Source: a virus. Taken from it: DNA of 40,155 nt. Below are positions 8,011 through 14,519 of the stretch, piece after piece. The stretch lies in IMG/VR virus record IMGVR_UViG_3300010371_000065, positions 1 to 40,155 of that record; one strand, written 5' to 3'. The notes beneath the pieces were generated by a model, which saw only the letters and a list, made by a program, of their open reading frames with translations, was not told the origin of the DNA and did no database searches. Position 1 is the first letter of the stretch. Every line of letters begins with the position of its first letter. The position numbers were made by a program, and so were the translations under genes.

Positions 8011-8688
8011 ATGACCGCCATCACCTACAGCATCCCCGGCCTGGCATTGATGAATCAGTTGGTGGAGCAATCCAACCCGCGCGACGACTGCGTGTTCACG
8101 TGTAGCGCGGCGGTTGTCACCGCGCTCACGGGTACGCGCATCACCGGCGCGCAGATCAAGGCGCAGGACAACAACTATGGCCCGACGTACACCGGCTTCG
8201 CCAGCGAGGCCAATCTGGTGGACACGATGGATCGTCTCGGTGTCACCATGACGCGCCAGACCAACAGCACGCAGGCGGGTCTCGTGGCGTTGCTACGCGC
8301 CCAGGTGGCCGCTGGCCATCCCTGCCTCGTCACCATGCCGAGTCAGTGGAATAGCGCCACGACCGTCGCGGGCTACAATCCGCGCACCTATAACGGCTAC
8401 TCGCACGTCGGTGTGGCCTGTGGCCTGGGCGCGGGCGTCATTCGTGTCATGAATCCCTGGGGCGGGTTCTGGCAGGATGGCAGCGACGCCTATTGGGCGC
8501 TGCGTTTGCTGGGCGGCTCCATCTGGGTCGCTACCAAGAAACTCGTGGCCGTCGCGCCAGTAGCGGCGGCGCCGAAACCTGTGGCTACGCCTGCTACGGC
8601 ATCCGACACCGAGACCATCGCCACGCTCAATGCGCAGATCGTGGTGTTGCAGGAGAAGATCAGCGCCGCCAAAGTGGCGCTGGGGTAG
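8011..8688 (+). CDS. C39-like cysteine peptidase, candidate endolysin
   Basis: A 225-residue protein. The N-terminal 170 residues look like a papain-fold C39-type peptidase: a D-D-C27 element followed by a helix, then G-Y-S-H132-V-G, then M-N148-P-W-G-G, giving a Cys-His-Asn catalytic set. It would cleave peptide bonds, most likely in peptidoglycan cross-links. Residues 180-225 are an Ala/Pro linker and a short coiled coil, possibly for wall binding or oligomerisation. No signal peptide is seen, so export would depend on a holin. AGGAG with CAACT before ATG gives a good start. Its place among membrane proteins at the end of the late operon supports an endolysin. Confidence 0.65.
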   Translation: MTAITYSIPGLALMNQLVEQSNPRDDCVFTCSAAVVTALTGTRITGAQIKAQDNNYGPTYTGFASEANLVDTMDRLGVTMTRQTNSTQAGLVALLRAQVAAGHPCLVTMPSQWNSATTVAGYNPRTYNGYSHVGVACGLGAGVIRVMNPWGGFWQDGSDAYWALRLLGGSIWVATKKLVAVAPVAAAPKPVATPATASDTETIATLNAQIVVLQEKISAAKVALG

Positions 8689-8693
8689 CCGCC

Positions 8694-9041
8694 ATGCTCG
8701 CCCCATTCCTCACGTCACTCCTCGTCTGCCTCGCGCCCACCAGCCTCGCTGTATTGCCTCTGATCGTCGTCTTCTCAGCCCCCGAAAGGAATGCTGCAAA
8801 TGAACCTGTTTCAAAGGGCCTTCGCCGGATCGGCCCTGACTCCTGGCGAGCGCGCCCTCCTCAAATTGCTGCAAGGCTTCGCGCTGGCGGGCGTCCAGTC
8901 CGCGCTGCTGCTTGCGCCGTCACTGATCGCGCTCAACGGCGGACAGGTGACTATCGCCGCTGGCGGATTTGGGATGATGCTGGGCGCGTTTGTGCATGGA
9001 TTGATCGCCGCCTATCAGAAATACGCCAGCGCCAAAGGTGA
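8694..9041 (+). CDS. Possible overlapping hydrophobic ORF in the lysis region
   Basis: A 115-codon frame opens at ATG 8694, six bases after the peptidase gene, with GGGG upstream. Its first 28 residues are hydrophobic and fill the otherwise empty 8689-8799 gap. From about residue 36 it overlaps the holin gene in another frame and becomes arginine-rich, which is what an unselected overlap in GC-rich DNA looks like. It may be a short membrane peptide or only a leader that feeds ribosomes to the next gene. Low confidence. Confidence 0.25.
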   Translation: MLAPFLTSLLVCLAPTSLAVLPLIVVFSAPERNAANEPVSKGLRRIGPDSWRARPPQIAARLRAGGRPVRAAACAVTDRAQRRTGDYRRWRIWDDAGRVCAWIDRRLSEIRQRQR

Positions 9042-9162
9042 TGCGCCTCTGCCCATCGCTGCGCCGCAGCCCGCCGAGATTCCTGTTGGTGGCCCTGGCA
9101 TCCCGCCAACCGATAGCCCCGCCAGCGCCGCGCTTGATGTGCCACTCCAGCAGGCCGCCTAG
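8800..9162 (+). CDS. Candidate holin with two membrane segments and proline-rich tail
   Basis: A 120-residue protein. Hydrophobic segments span about 20-42 and 48-75, followed by a K/Y cap and a 45-residue Ala/Pro-rich tail. AAAGGA lies nine bases before the ATG at 8800, preferred over the in-frame ATG at 8791, which is too close to it. It is the last rightward late gene, next to the endolysin and before the terminator hairpins. The layout matches small phage holins that open the membrane for the endolysin. The family is not certain. Confidence 0.6.
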   Translation: MNLFQRAFAGSALTPGERALLKLLQGFALAGVQSALLLAPSLIALNGGQVTIAAGGFGMMLGAFVHGLIAAYQKYASAKGDAPLPIAAPQPAEIPVGGPGIPPTDSPASAALDVPLQQAA

Positions 9163-9190
9163 ACCATTTTGTTGGAGCCGACAAAATGGT
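9163..9190. terminator. Inverted repeat between convergent operons
   Basis: ACCATTTTGT (9163-9172) and ACAAAATGGT (9181-9190) are a perfect ten-base pair with an eight-base loop, right after the last late gene. It is AT-rich and lies where both converging transcripts end. No long U-run follows on either strand. Confidence 0.55.
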
Positions 9191-9204
9191 CGGTAAGACG
9201 AGAC

Positions 9205-9229
9205 GACGCCAGCCTTGAAGGCTGGCGTC
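9205..9229. terminator. GC-rich hairpin, likely bidirectional terminator
   Basis: GACGCCAGCC (9205-9214) pairs perfectly with GGCTGGCGTC (9220-9229) around TTGAA. Rightward it is followed by the mildly T-rich TCTTGCTGT. It sits between the rightward late operon and the 3' end of the leftward operon. Confidence 0.6.
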
Positions 9230-9246
9230 TCTTGCTGTGTACGAGA

Positions 9247-9516
9247 TCAAAATATCCGTGCGCGCATGGCGCGTGTAACTGGCCCGACGATGATCTCCGT
9301 GTCGGGATATTCGCGTTTGGCCTGCGCTACCGCAGCCTCTTGCGCAATGGCCGCGCTGGTTGCGCCGTTGACATAGTAGCCCCGGACGAAATGGCGGTCA
9401 GGGTAACAGACGGACATTTCAACGTGATACGTCCAGGTGCTCGCGTCACCCAGCGTGATCTCTGCCGCTAGGCTTTCCCATGTGCCCTCGACAGGCACGA
9501 GTGGAGTGCTTGCCAT
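9247..9516 (-). CDS. Small protein of unknown function, last gene of the leftward operon
   Basis: An 89-residue acidic protein, one cysteine, no membrane segment. Residues 20-50 suggest a beta sheet, 55-75 a helix rich in Ala and Gln, and a beta strand follows. GGAGG lies upstream of the ATG at 9516, preferred over an in-frame GTG three codons earlier. The upstream membrane-protein gene stops two bases before it, so the two are translationally coupled. I do not recognise it. It ends beside the 9205-9229 hairpin, which probably terminates the operon. Confidence 0.7.
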   Translation of the reverse strand: MASTPLVPVEGTWESLAAEITLGDASTWTYHVEMSVCYPDRHFVRGYYVNGATSAAIAQEAAVAQAKREYPDTEIIVGPVTRAMRARIF

Positions 9517-9518
9517 CG

Positions 9519-10922
9519 CTACCACACCTCCTGCAACTCGCGCAGTTCCTGCGGCTCCATTGGCGGCACATCGTCACGCGCCTCACGTGTACGTTTTTTC
9601 TGCCACGTTGAGCGGTGCCGATTGACCGTATTGTCGTGCGGCATCAGCTTGAGTGAGCCGGGCATATCTTGATTGGCGCGCTTAAAGACTTCAACGGCCA
9701 GTTCATGCTGACCTACTTTGCGCTTCTGGCCACTAGCCCACCACTCATCAAGGAGTTTGTAGGTGGTAAGTTCGATAATGCGCGCGCGGCGATCAGCGCC
9801 CTCCTTCTTGCGTTCTTTGTACGACTTCTTCATACCCTCGGAGATCATCTCGGCACGAGTCTTAGATGGTCGGGCCGGGCCGGAATTGGCCGCGCGTCGC
9901 GTGCTGTGGCGCGTGCCGCTAGATGCCGCGCCCGCTGTCTCGGCCAACTCATCCTCTGAATAGACTGCTGTGATGCCGGGGTCTTCGTCCTCATAGCCGT
10001 CAGTCTCGTCGTAGATAGCCCACGGATCGGTCGGTGTCTCCGGGTCATGCATCGCCTTGTAGGCGCTTGCTGCGGCCACATGATGCTCCAATGTCTCAGT
10101 CAGTGGCAGCGTTGCTGCGGCGTGAATCTTCACCGATGGAACGCCGCCGTGCCCCGCTGGCAGCGCAGGCGGCATGCCTTTCTGCGCTACTGCAATCAGC
10201 CGATTGAGCTTATCTTCCTCGTGTTCGCCCATCACCGCTGACGCGCCGAAGAGTTCCATCTTGCGCGCGAGCGGCGCGCTGGGATCGTTGGCGATCTCCG
10301 ACACATCGCGGATGACTCCCTGCCCAGCGCCTAACTCCACCTGCGCCAGAATGTCGCGGGAAGTGACGGGCAGTGGACGCGCCATCGCCAGATAGACCGC
10401 GATGAGCGGAGCCGCCAGCGCGCGGGCGATAATCAACGCCCAGGCGACGCCGCCGACGGGACGCTCATAGACACCCGCCATGTAGCAATAGGTGCCCGCC
10501 TCGATGAGAGAGATACCGCCGATGACCAGCGCATGCAGCCACATATCGCCAAGCTCGGCGCGGCGCATGCGCAGGAGCCGATAGACGCTCGCCGCCTGCA
10601 AGACGGCGACATCCATCGCGGGCACCAGGAGCGCCGTCACGCCGAGCGCGATGGCGTTGGGGATATCGAGTACGCCGTGTTGCAGACTGGCGACCACCGC
10701 GCGGAAGGCGTCACCACCGAGAGAGACGAGTGACGCCAGCGAAAAGAGGATAATCAGCAGGCCTGCGAACCAGTGCGAGACACGCGCGCCTGCGCTGCCT
10801 TGGCGGGCAATGTCGCGCATCTGCTCCTCGACCTTATCGCGCTGGCCAAACATACGCGTTCGGACGCGACCGAACCAGCCGGTGATCTCACCGGACACAG
10901 GGATAGACGGGTGTTGCTGCAT
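9519..10922 (-). CDS. Four-helix membrane protein with basic, possibly DNA-binding C-terminal domain
   Basis: A 467-residue protein. Four hydrophobic segments lie at about 51-70, 88-112, 128-150 and 158-180, with buried acidic residues (D104, E141). Residues 185-345 are polar and acidic. Residues 355-450 are strongly basic, with a K-S-Y-K-E-R-K-K-E stretch, then a helical region and W-Q-K-K-R-T-R, suggesting a winged-helix or similar nucleic-acid-binding domain. This N-membrane/C-DNA-binding layout recalls DUF2637/Spd-type plasmid proteins, but I cannot claim membership. AGGAG precedes the ATG at 10922. Membrane tethering of phage DNA, plasmid-like maintenance or superinfection exclusion are possible roles. 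Confidence 0.65.
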   Translation of the reverse strand: MQQHPSIPVSGEITGWFGRVRTRMFGQRDKVEEQMRDIARQGSAGARVSHWFAGLLIILFSLASLVSLGGDAFRAVVASLQHGVLDIPNAIALGVTALLVPAMDVAVLQAASVYRLLRMRRAELGDMWLHALVIGGISLIEAGTYCYMAGVYERPVGGVAWALIIARALAAPLIAVYLAMARPLPVTSRDILAQVELGAGQGVIRDVSEIANDPSAPLARKMELFGASAVMGEHEEDKLNRLIAVAQKGMPPALPAGHGGVPSVKIHAAATLPLTETLEHHVAAASAYKAMHDPETPTDPWAIYDETDGYEDEDPGITAVYSEDELAETAGAASSGTRHSTRRAANSGPARPSKTRAEMISEGMKKSYKERKKEGADRRARIIELTTYKLLDEWWASGQKRKVGQHELAVEVFKRANQDMPGSLKLMPHDNTVNRHRSTWQKKRTREARDDVPPMEPQELRELQEVW

Positions 10923-11011
10923 ACAATTCTCCTGGTTGCTCAGGGACATACACACACGAAAACGCTGCCGCTATGCTACCATGCCCGCTCCGTATTGCCT
11001 ACAACAGCATA

Positions 11012-11031
11012 CGTTTGGTGTGAGACAAACG
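11012..11031. other. Short inverted repeat between leftward genes
   Basis: CGTTTG and CAAACG pair perfectly around an eight-base loop in the 123-base gap (10923-11045) between two leftward genes. There is no U-run. It may slow or process the leftward transcript. Nothing else is evident in the gap apart from a poor TAGCAT -10 candidate. Confidence 0.3.
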
Positions 11032-11045
11032 GGCTAGGCTGACGG

Positions 11046-11426
11046 CTACACCGCAATGAATAGTTGGTCAAGGGCGCGGAGGATATCAGTGTACCCCTTC
11101 GCCTCCCACCAGCTTACGGTGGTGTGCCTGAGTTCGCTATACAATTGCCAGACTACGTGCCAATGCTCCTGCATGTATCTTCTCCCTTCGGTATCATTGC
11201 CCTCAAATAAGCGAGTACAATCCTTTGAGCAGTAGTTGATAGTTCCCCACGCAGCAGCGTATTCGCCCTTATCGAACACATCACGGAGCGATTTCCAACT
11301 TGCGGTCTTTATTTGTCTAAACACTGCCAACGTCATCTGCTTGCCGTTGATGGTCAGGATGCGAATCTCAACTGAGGCCGTCTTGATAACGGCCTCATCT
11401 GTGGTGATGTGACGTTCTTCATCCAT
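11046..11426 (-). CDS. Hypothetical protein in the leftward operon
   Basis: A 126-residue soluble protein. The first 45 residues look beta-rich (V-E-I-R-I-L-T-I-N-G-K-Q). The rest is helical and rich in aromatic residues, with two tryptophans in V-S-W-W-E-A-K-G-Y. The ATG at 11426 has GGAGG eight bases upstream; a GTG five codons earlier is less likely because it overlaps that ribosome binding site. It follows the first copy of the 41-base repeat. No family is recognised, and base composition is less GC-rich than in the structural genes. Confidence 0.65.
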   Translation of the reverse strand: MDEERHITTDEAVIKTASVEIRILTINGKQMTLAVFRQIKTASWKSLRDVFDKGEYAAAWGTINYCSKDCTRLFEGNDTEGRRYMQEHWHVVWQLYSELRHTTVSWWEAKGYTDILRALDQLFIAV

Positions 11427-11440
11427 TACTAGAACCTCCA

Positions 11441-11481
11441 CTCGTCTCGCCCCGGTCGTTGCTGGCGCGTTACGCTACGCC
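11441..11481. repeat. 41-base direct repeat, copy 1
   Basis: Identical to 11830-11870. It lies in the gap between the zinc-ribbon gene (11482-11652) and the gene starting at 11426. Read leftward it contains GCGTAGCGTAACGC and AGCAACGACCGG. The two copies bracket two tiny genes. Confidence 0.85.
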
Positions 11482-11652
11482 TCAGTTGATATCAAACCAA
11501 CAGTTTTGACACAGGCGCTCGTCCTCGGCTACGTCGTCCTGATTGTTGGCGGTGATTTCCTCGTCTGTCAGCTCGCCGCCACACTCGCTACAAAACAGCG
11601 ACACATCAATGTCTGCCGCGCCGGGGTCAACCGGCTCAAGAAATCGTGTCAT
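11482..11652 (-). CDS. Small zinc-ribbon protein
   Basis: A 56-residue acidic protein with two CxxC pairs (F-C-S-E-C-G and L-C-Q-N-C-W) separated by about 30 residues, a classic zinc-ribbon arrangement. The start at 11652 lies after AGAGGAATGTA; its first 17 bases overlap the end of the upstream gene. It stops immediately before the 41-base repeat. Such small ribbons often bind RNA polymerase or another regulator in phages, but no target can be named. Confidence 0.65.
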   Translation of the reverse strand: MTRFLEPVDPGAADIDVSLFCSECGGELTDEEITANNQDDVAEDERLCQNCWFDIN

Positions 11653-11803
11653 TACATTCCTCTCTCCTGGTAATGATCTGCGCCCGCTCCTTTTGTTCCT
11701 CTAGCGCCTCATGGAGCAAGCCGGTCAGCGACTCAATAAAGCCTTTCAACTGCCGATCCGTCATCCAGTCGCATCGGTGACGAACCGACTTTTTCTTCTC
11801 CAT
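11636..11803 (-). CDS. Very small charged helical protein
   Basis: A 55-residue protein beginning M-E-K-K-K-S-V-R. It is basic at the N-terminus, then a predicted amphipathic helix with L-T-G-L-L-H-E-A-L-E-E-Q-K-E. It overlaps the following zinc-ribbon start by 17 bases, suggesting coupling. AGG six bases and GGGGGA eleven bases upstream serve as a modest ribosome binding site. Coding support comes from operon spacing, length and absence of another use of the space. Function is unknown. Confidence 0.5.
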   Translation of the reverse strand: MEKKKSVRHRCDWMTDRQLKGFIESLTGLLHEALEEQKERAQIITRREECNDTIS

Positions 11804-11829
11804 ACTTTGCCTAGTCCCCCATTAGGTTC

Positions 11830-11870
11830 CTCGTCTCGCCCCGGTCGTTGCTGGCGCGTTACGCTACGCC
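11830..11870. repeat. 41-base direct repeat, copy 2, with local hairpin
   Basis: Second copy of the repeat at 11441-11481. It includes the stop codon of the XRE gene. Here GCCCCGGT (11838-11845) can pair perfectly with ACCGGGGC (11871-11878), forming an eight-base stem whose large loop, read leftward, carries AGCAAC. The first copy lacks the pairing partner. Confidence 0.85.
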
Positions 11871-12112
11871 ACCGGGGCCAGTGTTTTTGCATCGCGTTCC
11901 CGTGCGCCCGCCTCCCAATCCACCGCGTAGACACTGACGCCAAGCGCATCCGCGATAGCCCGCATGGTGGCGCTACGCGGCGGGAAGTGCTTACCGCGCT
12001 CGATATCAGCGATGGTGTTGCGTGTCACCCCGGCAGCCTCGGCCAGCGCCGTCTTTGAGAGACGACGCAACACGCGCCACTGCCAGAGCGGCTTGCGATC
12101 ACTGGATGTCAT
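11864..12112 (-). CDS. XRE-family helix-turn-helix transcription regulator
   Basis: An 82-residue protein almost entirely made of one HTH domain. Helices cover about residues 9-65, with L-A-E-A-A-G-V-T-R-N-T-I-A-D-I-E-R-G-K as the canonical turn and recognition helix and A-I-A-D-A-L-G-V-S-V after it. There is no dimerisation or peptidase domain, as in small Cro/C proteins. AAGGG precedes the ATG at 12112. It is the third gene of the leftward operon whose promoter lies at 12629-12657, and could act on the divergent control region and on the ACGAGTTTT operators; that link is inference. Confidence 0.85.
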   Translation of the reverse strand: MTSSDRKPLWQWRVLRRLSKTALAEAAGVTRNTIADIERGKHFPPRSATMRAIADALGVSVYAVDWEAGARERDAKTLAPVA

Positions 12113-12290
12113 GGTCACGCCCTTCGGGACAGTAGGCCCAACCACCATCGGGATTACAGGAGGCGCATCCAGCGCCGTCACACGCTGCGCAGTCTTCCCA
12201 CTCCATTTCACACCCGCACGACGCGCAGTAGCTAGCGCCCTCGCCGGGATCATCATAGTCGTCATAATTCGGATCATACGGCGCCTGCAT
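12099..12290 (-). CDS. Small DnaJ-type cysteine-rich protein
   Basis: A 63-residue, strongly acidic protein. It has C-A-S-C-G-C, then C-A-A-C-D-G-A-G-C-A-S-C and a last cysteine near the end, a CxxC/CxxCxGxGC pattern like half of a DnaJ zinc finger. GGGAGGAG lies about seven bases before ATG, an excellent start. It overlaps its neighbours by 17 and 14 bases at each end, so it is tightly coupled within the operon. Probable metal-binding adaptor; no specific role can be given. Confidence 0.75.
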   Translation of the reverse strand: MQAPYDPNYDDYDDPGEGASYCASCGCEMEWEDCAACDGAGCASCNPDGGWAYCPEGRDHDIQ

Positions 12291-12591
12291 TGTCGTTCTC
12301 CTCCCTGGTTGTCGGATGCGCCAATAGGATGTCTACGGCCTGTTGCAGCTCGTATCCCTCGCCATCTTCGGTCGCGGGATCGTAGGCATGATAGTGCAGC
12401 CCACCATCAGGCCGCCGCGTCCAATATCCATACTCGTCTGGCTCAGGCACGCTCTCTGGCTGTGCTGGGAGTTGCGCGGGCGTGAAACTGACGAACTCAC
12501 CGCCGTTAATCCTGACCTCTCCAACGACATGCCCCGTCTGTCGATTGACCACATCAAATGTGCCGGTCGTGCGCTCGGTGATTTGCTCCAT
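12274..12591 (-). CDS. First gene of the leftward operon, unknown acidic protein
   Basis: A 105-residue acidic protein. It begins M-E-Q-I-T-E-R-T-T-G-T-F-D-V-V, followed by N-R-Q-T-G-H-V-V-G-E-V and a G-Y-W-T-R-R-P-D-G-G-L-H-Y stretch, which looks like a small beta domain, then a helix. GGAGG precedes two adjacent ATGs; the second (12591) has the better spacing, though 12594 is possible. With the -10 box at 12629-12634 the leader would be about 30 bases. No family is recognised. Its position next to the promoter suggests early or lysogenic expression. Confidence 0.7.
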   Translation of the reverse strand: MEQITERTTGTFDVVNRQTGHVVGEVRINGGEFVSFTPAQLPAQPESVPEPDEYGYWTRRPDGGLHYHAYDPATEDGEGYELQQAVDILLAHPTTREENDNAGAV

Positions 12592-12628
12592 CATTTCCTC
12601 CAATCGTGTCACGTCATCCACTGCCCTC

Positions 12629-12657
12629 AGTATACACACACCGCGCACCACTGTCAA
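12629..12657 (-). promoter_or_regulatory. Strong sigma-70-type promoter of the leftward operon
   Basis: Read leftward: TTGACA (12652-12657), 17 bases, TATACT (12629-12634). The start of transcription is predicted near 12622. It is back to back with the rightward promoter at 12689-12717, leaving 31 bases between the -35 boxes. Confidence 0.85.
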
Positions 12658-12669
12658 GCATATCGCCAA

Positions 12670-12678
12670 ACGAGTTTT
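12670..12678. promoter_or_regulatory. Candidate operator ACGAGTTTT between divergent promoters
   Basis: This 9-mer lies between the two -35 boxes. AAACGAGTTT (12668-12677) is itself a small palindrome. The same 9-mer occurs once directly and twice inverted at 30135-30163 beside the moron promoter. Confidence 0.5.
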
Positions 12679-12688
12679 CGCGTAACGC

Positions 12689-12717
12689 TTGACACCATTA
12701 TGCGCTTATGGTATGCT
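12689..12717 (+). promoter_or_regulatory. Sigma-70-type promoter of the rightward early region
   Basis: TTGACA (12689-12694), 17-base spacer, TATGCT (12712-12717). Predicted start near 12724. It drives the leader that carries three AGCAAC motifs before the first gene at 12793. Confidence 0.8.
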
Positions 12718-12740
12718 GCGTCCATCGGACACAGCAACAC

Positions 12741-12762
12741 GGCCCGGCAGCAACAATGGGCT
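12741..12762 (+). other. Early leader stem-loop with AGCAAC in the loop
   Basis: GGCCC pairs with GGGCT (one G-U) around a 12-base loop containing CAGCAAC. The flanking 14-mer GGCAGCAACAATGG (12746-12759) is repeated at 12783-12796, where its ATG is the start of the first early gene. Confidence 0.45.
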
Positions 12763-12792
12763 AGTCCAATTAGCAGGAATGGGGCAGCAACA

Positions 12793-13038
12793 ATGGCGCA
12801 GCAACAGCCGGTACTTGACACCTGGGTAGACGATGTAGCAGACGTAGTGCGTACCAGTTTAGCCGAGGCCGTCGCCGATATGACAGCGACACTGGTGCGG
12901 ATGGGTGAGTGTCTCGGGTGGGAGCATCCGCTGGTAGCGCTCAAAGAGCAGCAGTTGCTGCTGTGGGAAGGGGAGTTGAATCGCCAACGAGAGAACCGCC
13001 GCGCGCAGCGACAGCAACAGCAGCTCCGCGTCGGGTAG
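12793..13038 (+). CDS. First rightward early protein, unknown
   Basis: An 81-residue protein starting M-A-Q-Q-Q-P-V. Residues 10-35 are an acidic helix (T-W-V-D-D-V-A-D-V-V); the C-terminal half is a basic, Gln- and Arg-rich helix ending Q-R-Q-Q-Q-Q-L. It looks like a short coiled-coil protein. It is the first frame after the early promoter; the upstream GCAGGA lies 14 bases from ATG, longer than usual, so the AGCAACA immediately before the start may contribute to initiation. No family is recognised. Confidence 0.6.
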   Translation: MAQQQPVLDTWVDDVADVVRTSLAEAVADMTATLVRMGECLGWEHPLVALKEQQLLLWEGELNRQRENRRAQRQQQQLRVG

Positions 13039-13170
13039 CAGGCTAGTCGAGAGGATGACACAACGCGCACGGATCGCGCATACACGCATGAGAGAGAAAG
13101 TGAGCAACCGCTTTTGGACAGCAACACCCCACAGATACATGTGGCGCACGAGCCACAACAGCCACAACAG

Positions 13171-13335
13171 ATGACCGTCGGCGCTGGTCGGCTACTCTGC
13201 CGTTGCAGCCAGTGCGACTACTGGATCACCCTCGCCCGTGCCGCCTACGAGCCATTCGCGCAGATCACCGGCCTGCGCTGCTCCAGTTGTGGCAAGCCGA
13301 TGATGGTGATCGATCTCGTCAACGACCCGCAATAA
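13171..13335 (+). CDS. Small zinc-ribbon protein
   Basis: A 54-residue protein with C-R-C-S-Q-C near the start and C-S-S-C-G-K-P near the end, two metal-binding knuckles about 25 residues apart. The ATG at 13171 lacks a clear Shine-Dalgarno; it overlaps the TGA of a 39-codon frame in ATGA fashion. Non-ATG starts at 13114 (TTG) and 13141 (GTG) would extend it with a Gln/His-rich N-terminus. Probable early regulatory or adaptor protein; no family named. Confidence 0.55.
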   Translation: MTVGAGRLLCRCSQCDYWITLARAAYEPFAQITGLRCSSCGKPMMVIDLVNDPQ

Positions 13336-13371
13336 CCATCTACTAAGTTTGGAACGCAGAAAGGGAAGGTC

Positions 13372-13659
13372 ATGCCCATTTATCGCGTCCGCAGGGAGGA
13401 AACCGAGACTGAAACTACCACAACCGTATCCTATGCGACCTTCGCCGTTGATGCGCTTGATGACCCAAACAAGGCCTTCCACCGGCTCAAACGAGATGGT
13501 GATCTGAAATGGGAGCGCGCGTACCACGAGGATGATAACGACTACGACACTGATGAGGAGTTTGATGCCCCTGAGATGATCGCCGACGATGAGAGCGCAG
13601 AGCCACCAATACGTGGTAAGCCAGCCGATTTCGGATTGATGCAAGCAGCCCTCGTGTAA
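13372..13659 (+). CDS. Unknown acidic early protein
   Basis: A 95-residue protein. The N-terminal 30 residues alternate charges and threonines (R-R-E-E-T-E-T-E-T-T). The centre has a W-E-R-A-Y-H-E-D-D-N-D-Y-D-T-D-E-E cluster, giving a highly acidic surface of the DNA-mimic type, though that is only a resemblance. AAGGGAAGG precedes ATG. The next gene is separated by a hairpin-bearing 68-base gap. Confidence 0.6.
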   Translation: MPIYRVRREETETETTTTVSYATFAVDALDDPNKAFHRLKRDGDLKWERAYHEDDNDYDTDEEFDAPEMIADDESAEPPIRGKPADFGLMQAALV

Positions 13660-13672
13660 CAGCAACACATTC

Positions 13673-13698
13673 GGGCTATCTGTTTGACAAGATAGCCC
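13673..13698 (+). other. Perfect nine-pair hairpin in an intergenic gap
   Basis: GGGCTATCT (13673-13681) pairs with AGATAGCCC (13690-13698) around GTTTGACA. It lies between two early genes, just after an AGCAAC at 13661. No U-run follows, so it may be a processing or stability element rather than a terminator. Confidence 0.55.
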
Positions 13699-13727
13699 AC
13701 TGCATCGTATGAGATGAGGAGAGCAAC

Positions 13728-14519
13728 ATGCCTCAGCATCAGCAACAACGCACCGCCGCCAATAGCGGCTTCCTTGATGATCTTGACCCCAATGAAGGTG
13801 GGCGCTATCAGCCCTATCCCGAACATGATCCCCATGACACGCCGCCGCTCTACGGCCAGAACCAGGGGCAGATGCCGCCAGCGCCTCGCGTGACACCCCC
13901 CGTTGGCATGGGCACGCGCGCCAAGAACACGATGCCCGTTGGGCGACGGCCCATCACGGAGCATACACAGTTCCAGATACGCGACAAGTGCTGGACGTGT
14001 AATGGCACAGGCCGCGTCAAGGTGGGGCAGGCGGCCTGTAACCATCACCGCTGCAATGGGCGGACGTTTAGCCCTGAGGTGTGGGCTGACCATGCCGCGC
14101 ATGATTGGCACGGCAACACGCTCCCCTGTGGCCACGACCGCCGCAAATGCGCCATTACCGTCTATGCTGAGGTGAACTGCGCCGCCTGCGCCCCGCGCAC
14201 GGATGCTGATCGTATCGGCTATGTTGATCGCTGGTTCACCTTCGAGCAGCACATCCTCTATCTGCTGAACTCGCCCATGTTCATGAATGCGCTTTTTGAT
14301 GTGCTCGAAGAGATTTACCCACACATCATCGATCCTGCGACCGCAGAGCATCGGGCGGCCTATACGCACCAGGCTGCGACCAACCCGCAATATCAGCGCT
14401 CCGAGCCAACGGCGCCACCTGCCTATATCGGCGCAAACGCAAATCACAATGTGCCGCCGCTGATGCCTGACGAATGGGAGCAGGAGCAGATTCGTCAGGG
14501 GCGCAACAAGAGTTTTTAG
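13728..14519 (+). CDS. Zinc-finger protein of unknown function
   Basis: A 263-residue protein. Residues 1-80 are Gln/Pro-rich and probably disordered. A cysteine-rich core at about 85-155 has C-W-T-C-N-G-T-G, then C-N-H-H-R-C, C-G-H-D-R-R-K-C and C-A-A-C, resembling DnaJ-type and treble-clef fingers. About 160-205 contains a hydrophobic helix region (Q-H-I-L-Y-L-L-N-S-P-M-F). AGGAGAGCAAC precedes the ATG directly. It is the largest early unknown and may bind nucleic acid. No catalytic residues are identifiable. Confidence 0.65.
   Translation: MPQHQQQRTAANSGFLDDLDPNEGGRYQPYPEHDPHDTPPLYGQNQGQMPPAPRVTPPVGMGTRAKNTMPVGRRPITEHTQFQIRDKCWTCNGTGRVKVGQAACNHHRCNGRTFSPEVWADHAAHDWHGNTLPCGHDRRKCAITVYAEVNCAACAPRTDADRIGYVDRWFTFEQHILYLLNSPMFMNALFDVLEEIYPHIIDPATAEHRAAYTHQAATNPQYQRSEPTAPPAYIGANANHNVPPLMPDEWEQEQIRQGRNKSF

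Noticed and set aside
13055-13174. 39-codon frame between the first early genes
   Set aside because: The purine-rich site touches the ATG, so initiation is doubtful; it may still couple to the 13171 gene. Left out for lack of support.
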